NCBI GenBank assembly: GCA_910592005.1 | Contig: CAJVPP010001486.1 | Span: forward strand, 1 to 19,680 | Direction of reading: 5' to 3' | Source: Funneliformis mosseae | Lineage: Eukaryota; Glomeromycota; Glomeromycetes; Glomerales; Glomeraceae | DNA: 19,680 nucleotides | Shown: piece by piece, positions 19,472-19,680 of the stretch | Layout: every line of letters starts with the position of its first letter | Numbering within the stretch: the first letter of the stretch is position 1 | Made by a program: the position numbers and the translations under genes | The notes under the pieces: model-generated | Databases searched by the model: none | Told to the model about the DNA's origin: nothing | What the model saw: the letters and a program-made list of their open reading frames with translations, nothing else

Positions 19472-19606
19472 ATGCACTTCTTTTTCATTAGCAGGCAAAA
19501 ATTCGCATTATTTCTGGAAAAGAAGCGTCGTGATCATGCGATAAGCGAAATGCCATCAAGAAATAGATTCATTCCGTCAAGATTATCACAAAACAAATCT
19601 AATTAA
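19472..19606 (+). CDS. Candidate small ORF or terminal exon
   Basis: ATG at 19472 opens a 44-codon frame to TAA at 19604-19606. From about 19490 it has clearly protein-like, basic composition: RQKFALFLEKKRRDHAISEM, then PSRNRFIPSRLSQNKSN. The preceding TTTTTCATTAG could be a splice acceptor, which would make this a last exon and the ATG-proximal part intronic. No family recognised. The AT-rich tail after it could be the 3' untranslated region. Confidence 0.3.
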   Translation: MHFFFISRQKFALFLEKKRRDHAISEMPSRNRFIPSRLSQNKSN

Positions 19607-19680
19607 AAATTGTAAAATAAAAATAAATTATCGGAATGTTCTCACCGAAAAGCTTAGGCTAATAAATCTATTGCAACGTT

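Overview
The window looks like nuclear DNA of a very AT-rich fungus. It most resembles an arbuscular mycorrhizal fungus of the Rhizophagus type (inference). Reasons: extreme AT bias, an intronless F-box/leucine-rich protein of the kind expanded in Glomeromycotina, a SAM-domain protein, and decayed LINE, Polinton/Maverick and hAT elements whose residues read like glomeromycete copies. No bacterial features, rRNA, tRNA or CRISPR were seen.

Layout. 0.1-1.37 kb: minus-strand remnant of a LINE-type reverse transcriptase (RT), one reading frame broken only by stop codons. 1.37-5.2 kb: a decayed block I read as part of a Polinton/Maverick DNA transposon. It holds a plus-strand integrase remnant, an unidentified open frame and an A32/FtsK-HerA-like packaging ATPase remnant, bracketed by two minus-strand coiled-coil gene remnants. 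5.26-8.02 kb: the only two clearly intact genes, divergently arranged. One encodes a SAM-domain protein with a hydrophobic C-terminus (minus strand); the other is an F-box protein with leucine-rich repeats (plus strand). They share a short intergenic promoter region.

8.0-9.98 kb is gene-free and carries a perfect 15-bp inverted repeat. 9.98-12.12 kb is a plus-strand hAT transposase pseudogene (zinc finger, DEST motif, dimerisation domain), interrupted by a 157-bp TA-flanked miniature element. 12.1-17.04 kb is extremely AT-rich and holds several miniature or palindromic elements. One is a 554-bp block flanked by an 11-bp direct repeat, and it is the only part of 9.4-17.04 kb where I found any CpG. 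From 17.04 kb the composition returns to that of genic DNA. A CCAAT-box cluster near 17.9 kb precedes several short open segments (18.2-19.6 kb) that could be exons of an unannotated multi-exon gene; this is tentative.

Overall the window is a two-gene island between transposon graveyards of different ages. Stop codons at likely Gln/Trp/Arg positions and the near absence of CpG in the oldest part fit decay by cytosine-to-thymine change, as expected for methylated repeats.
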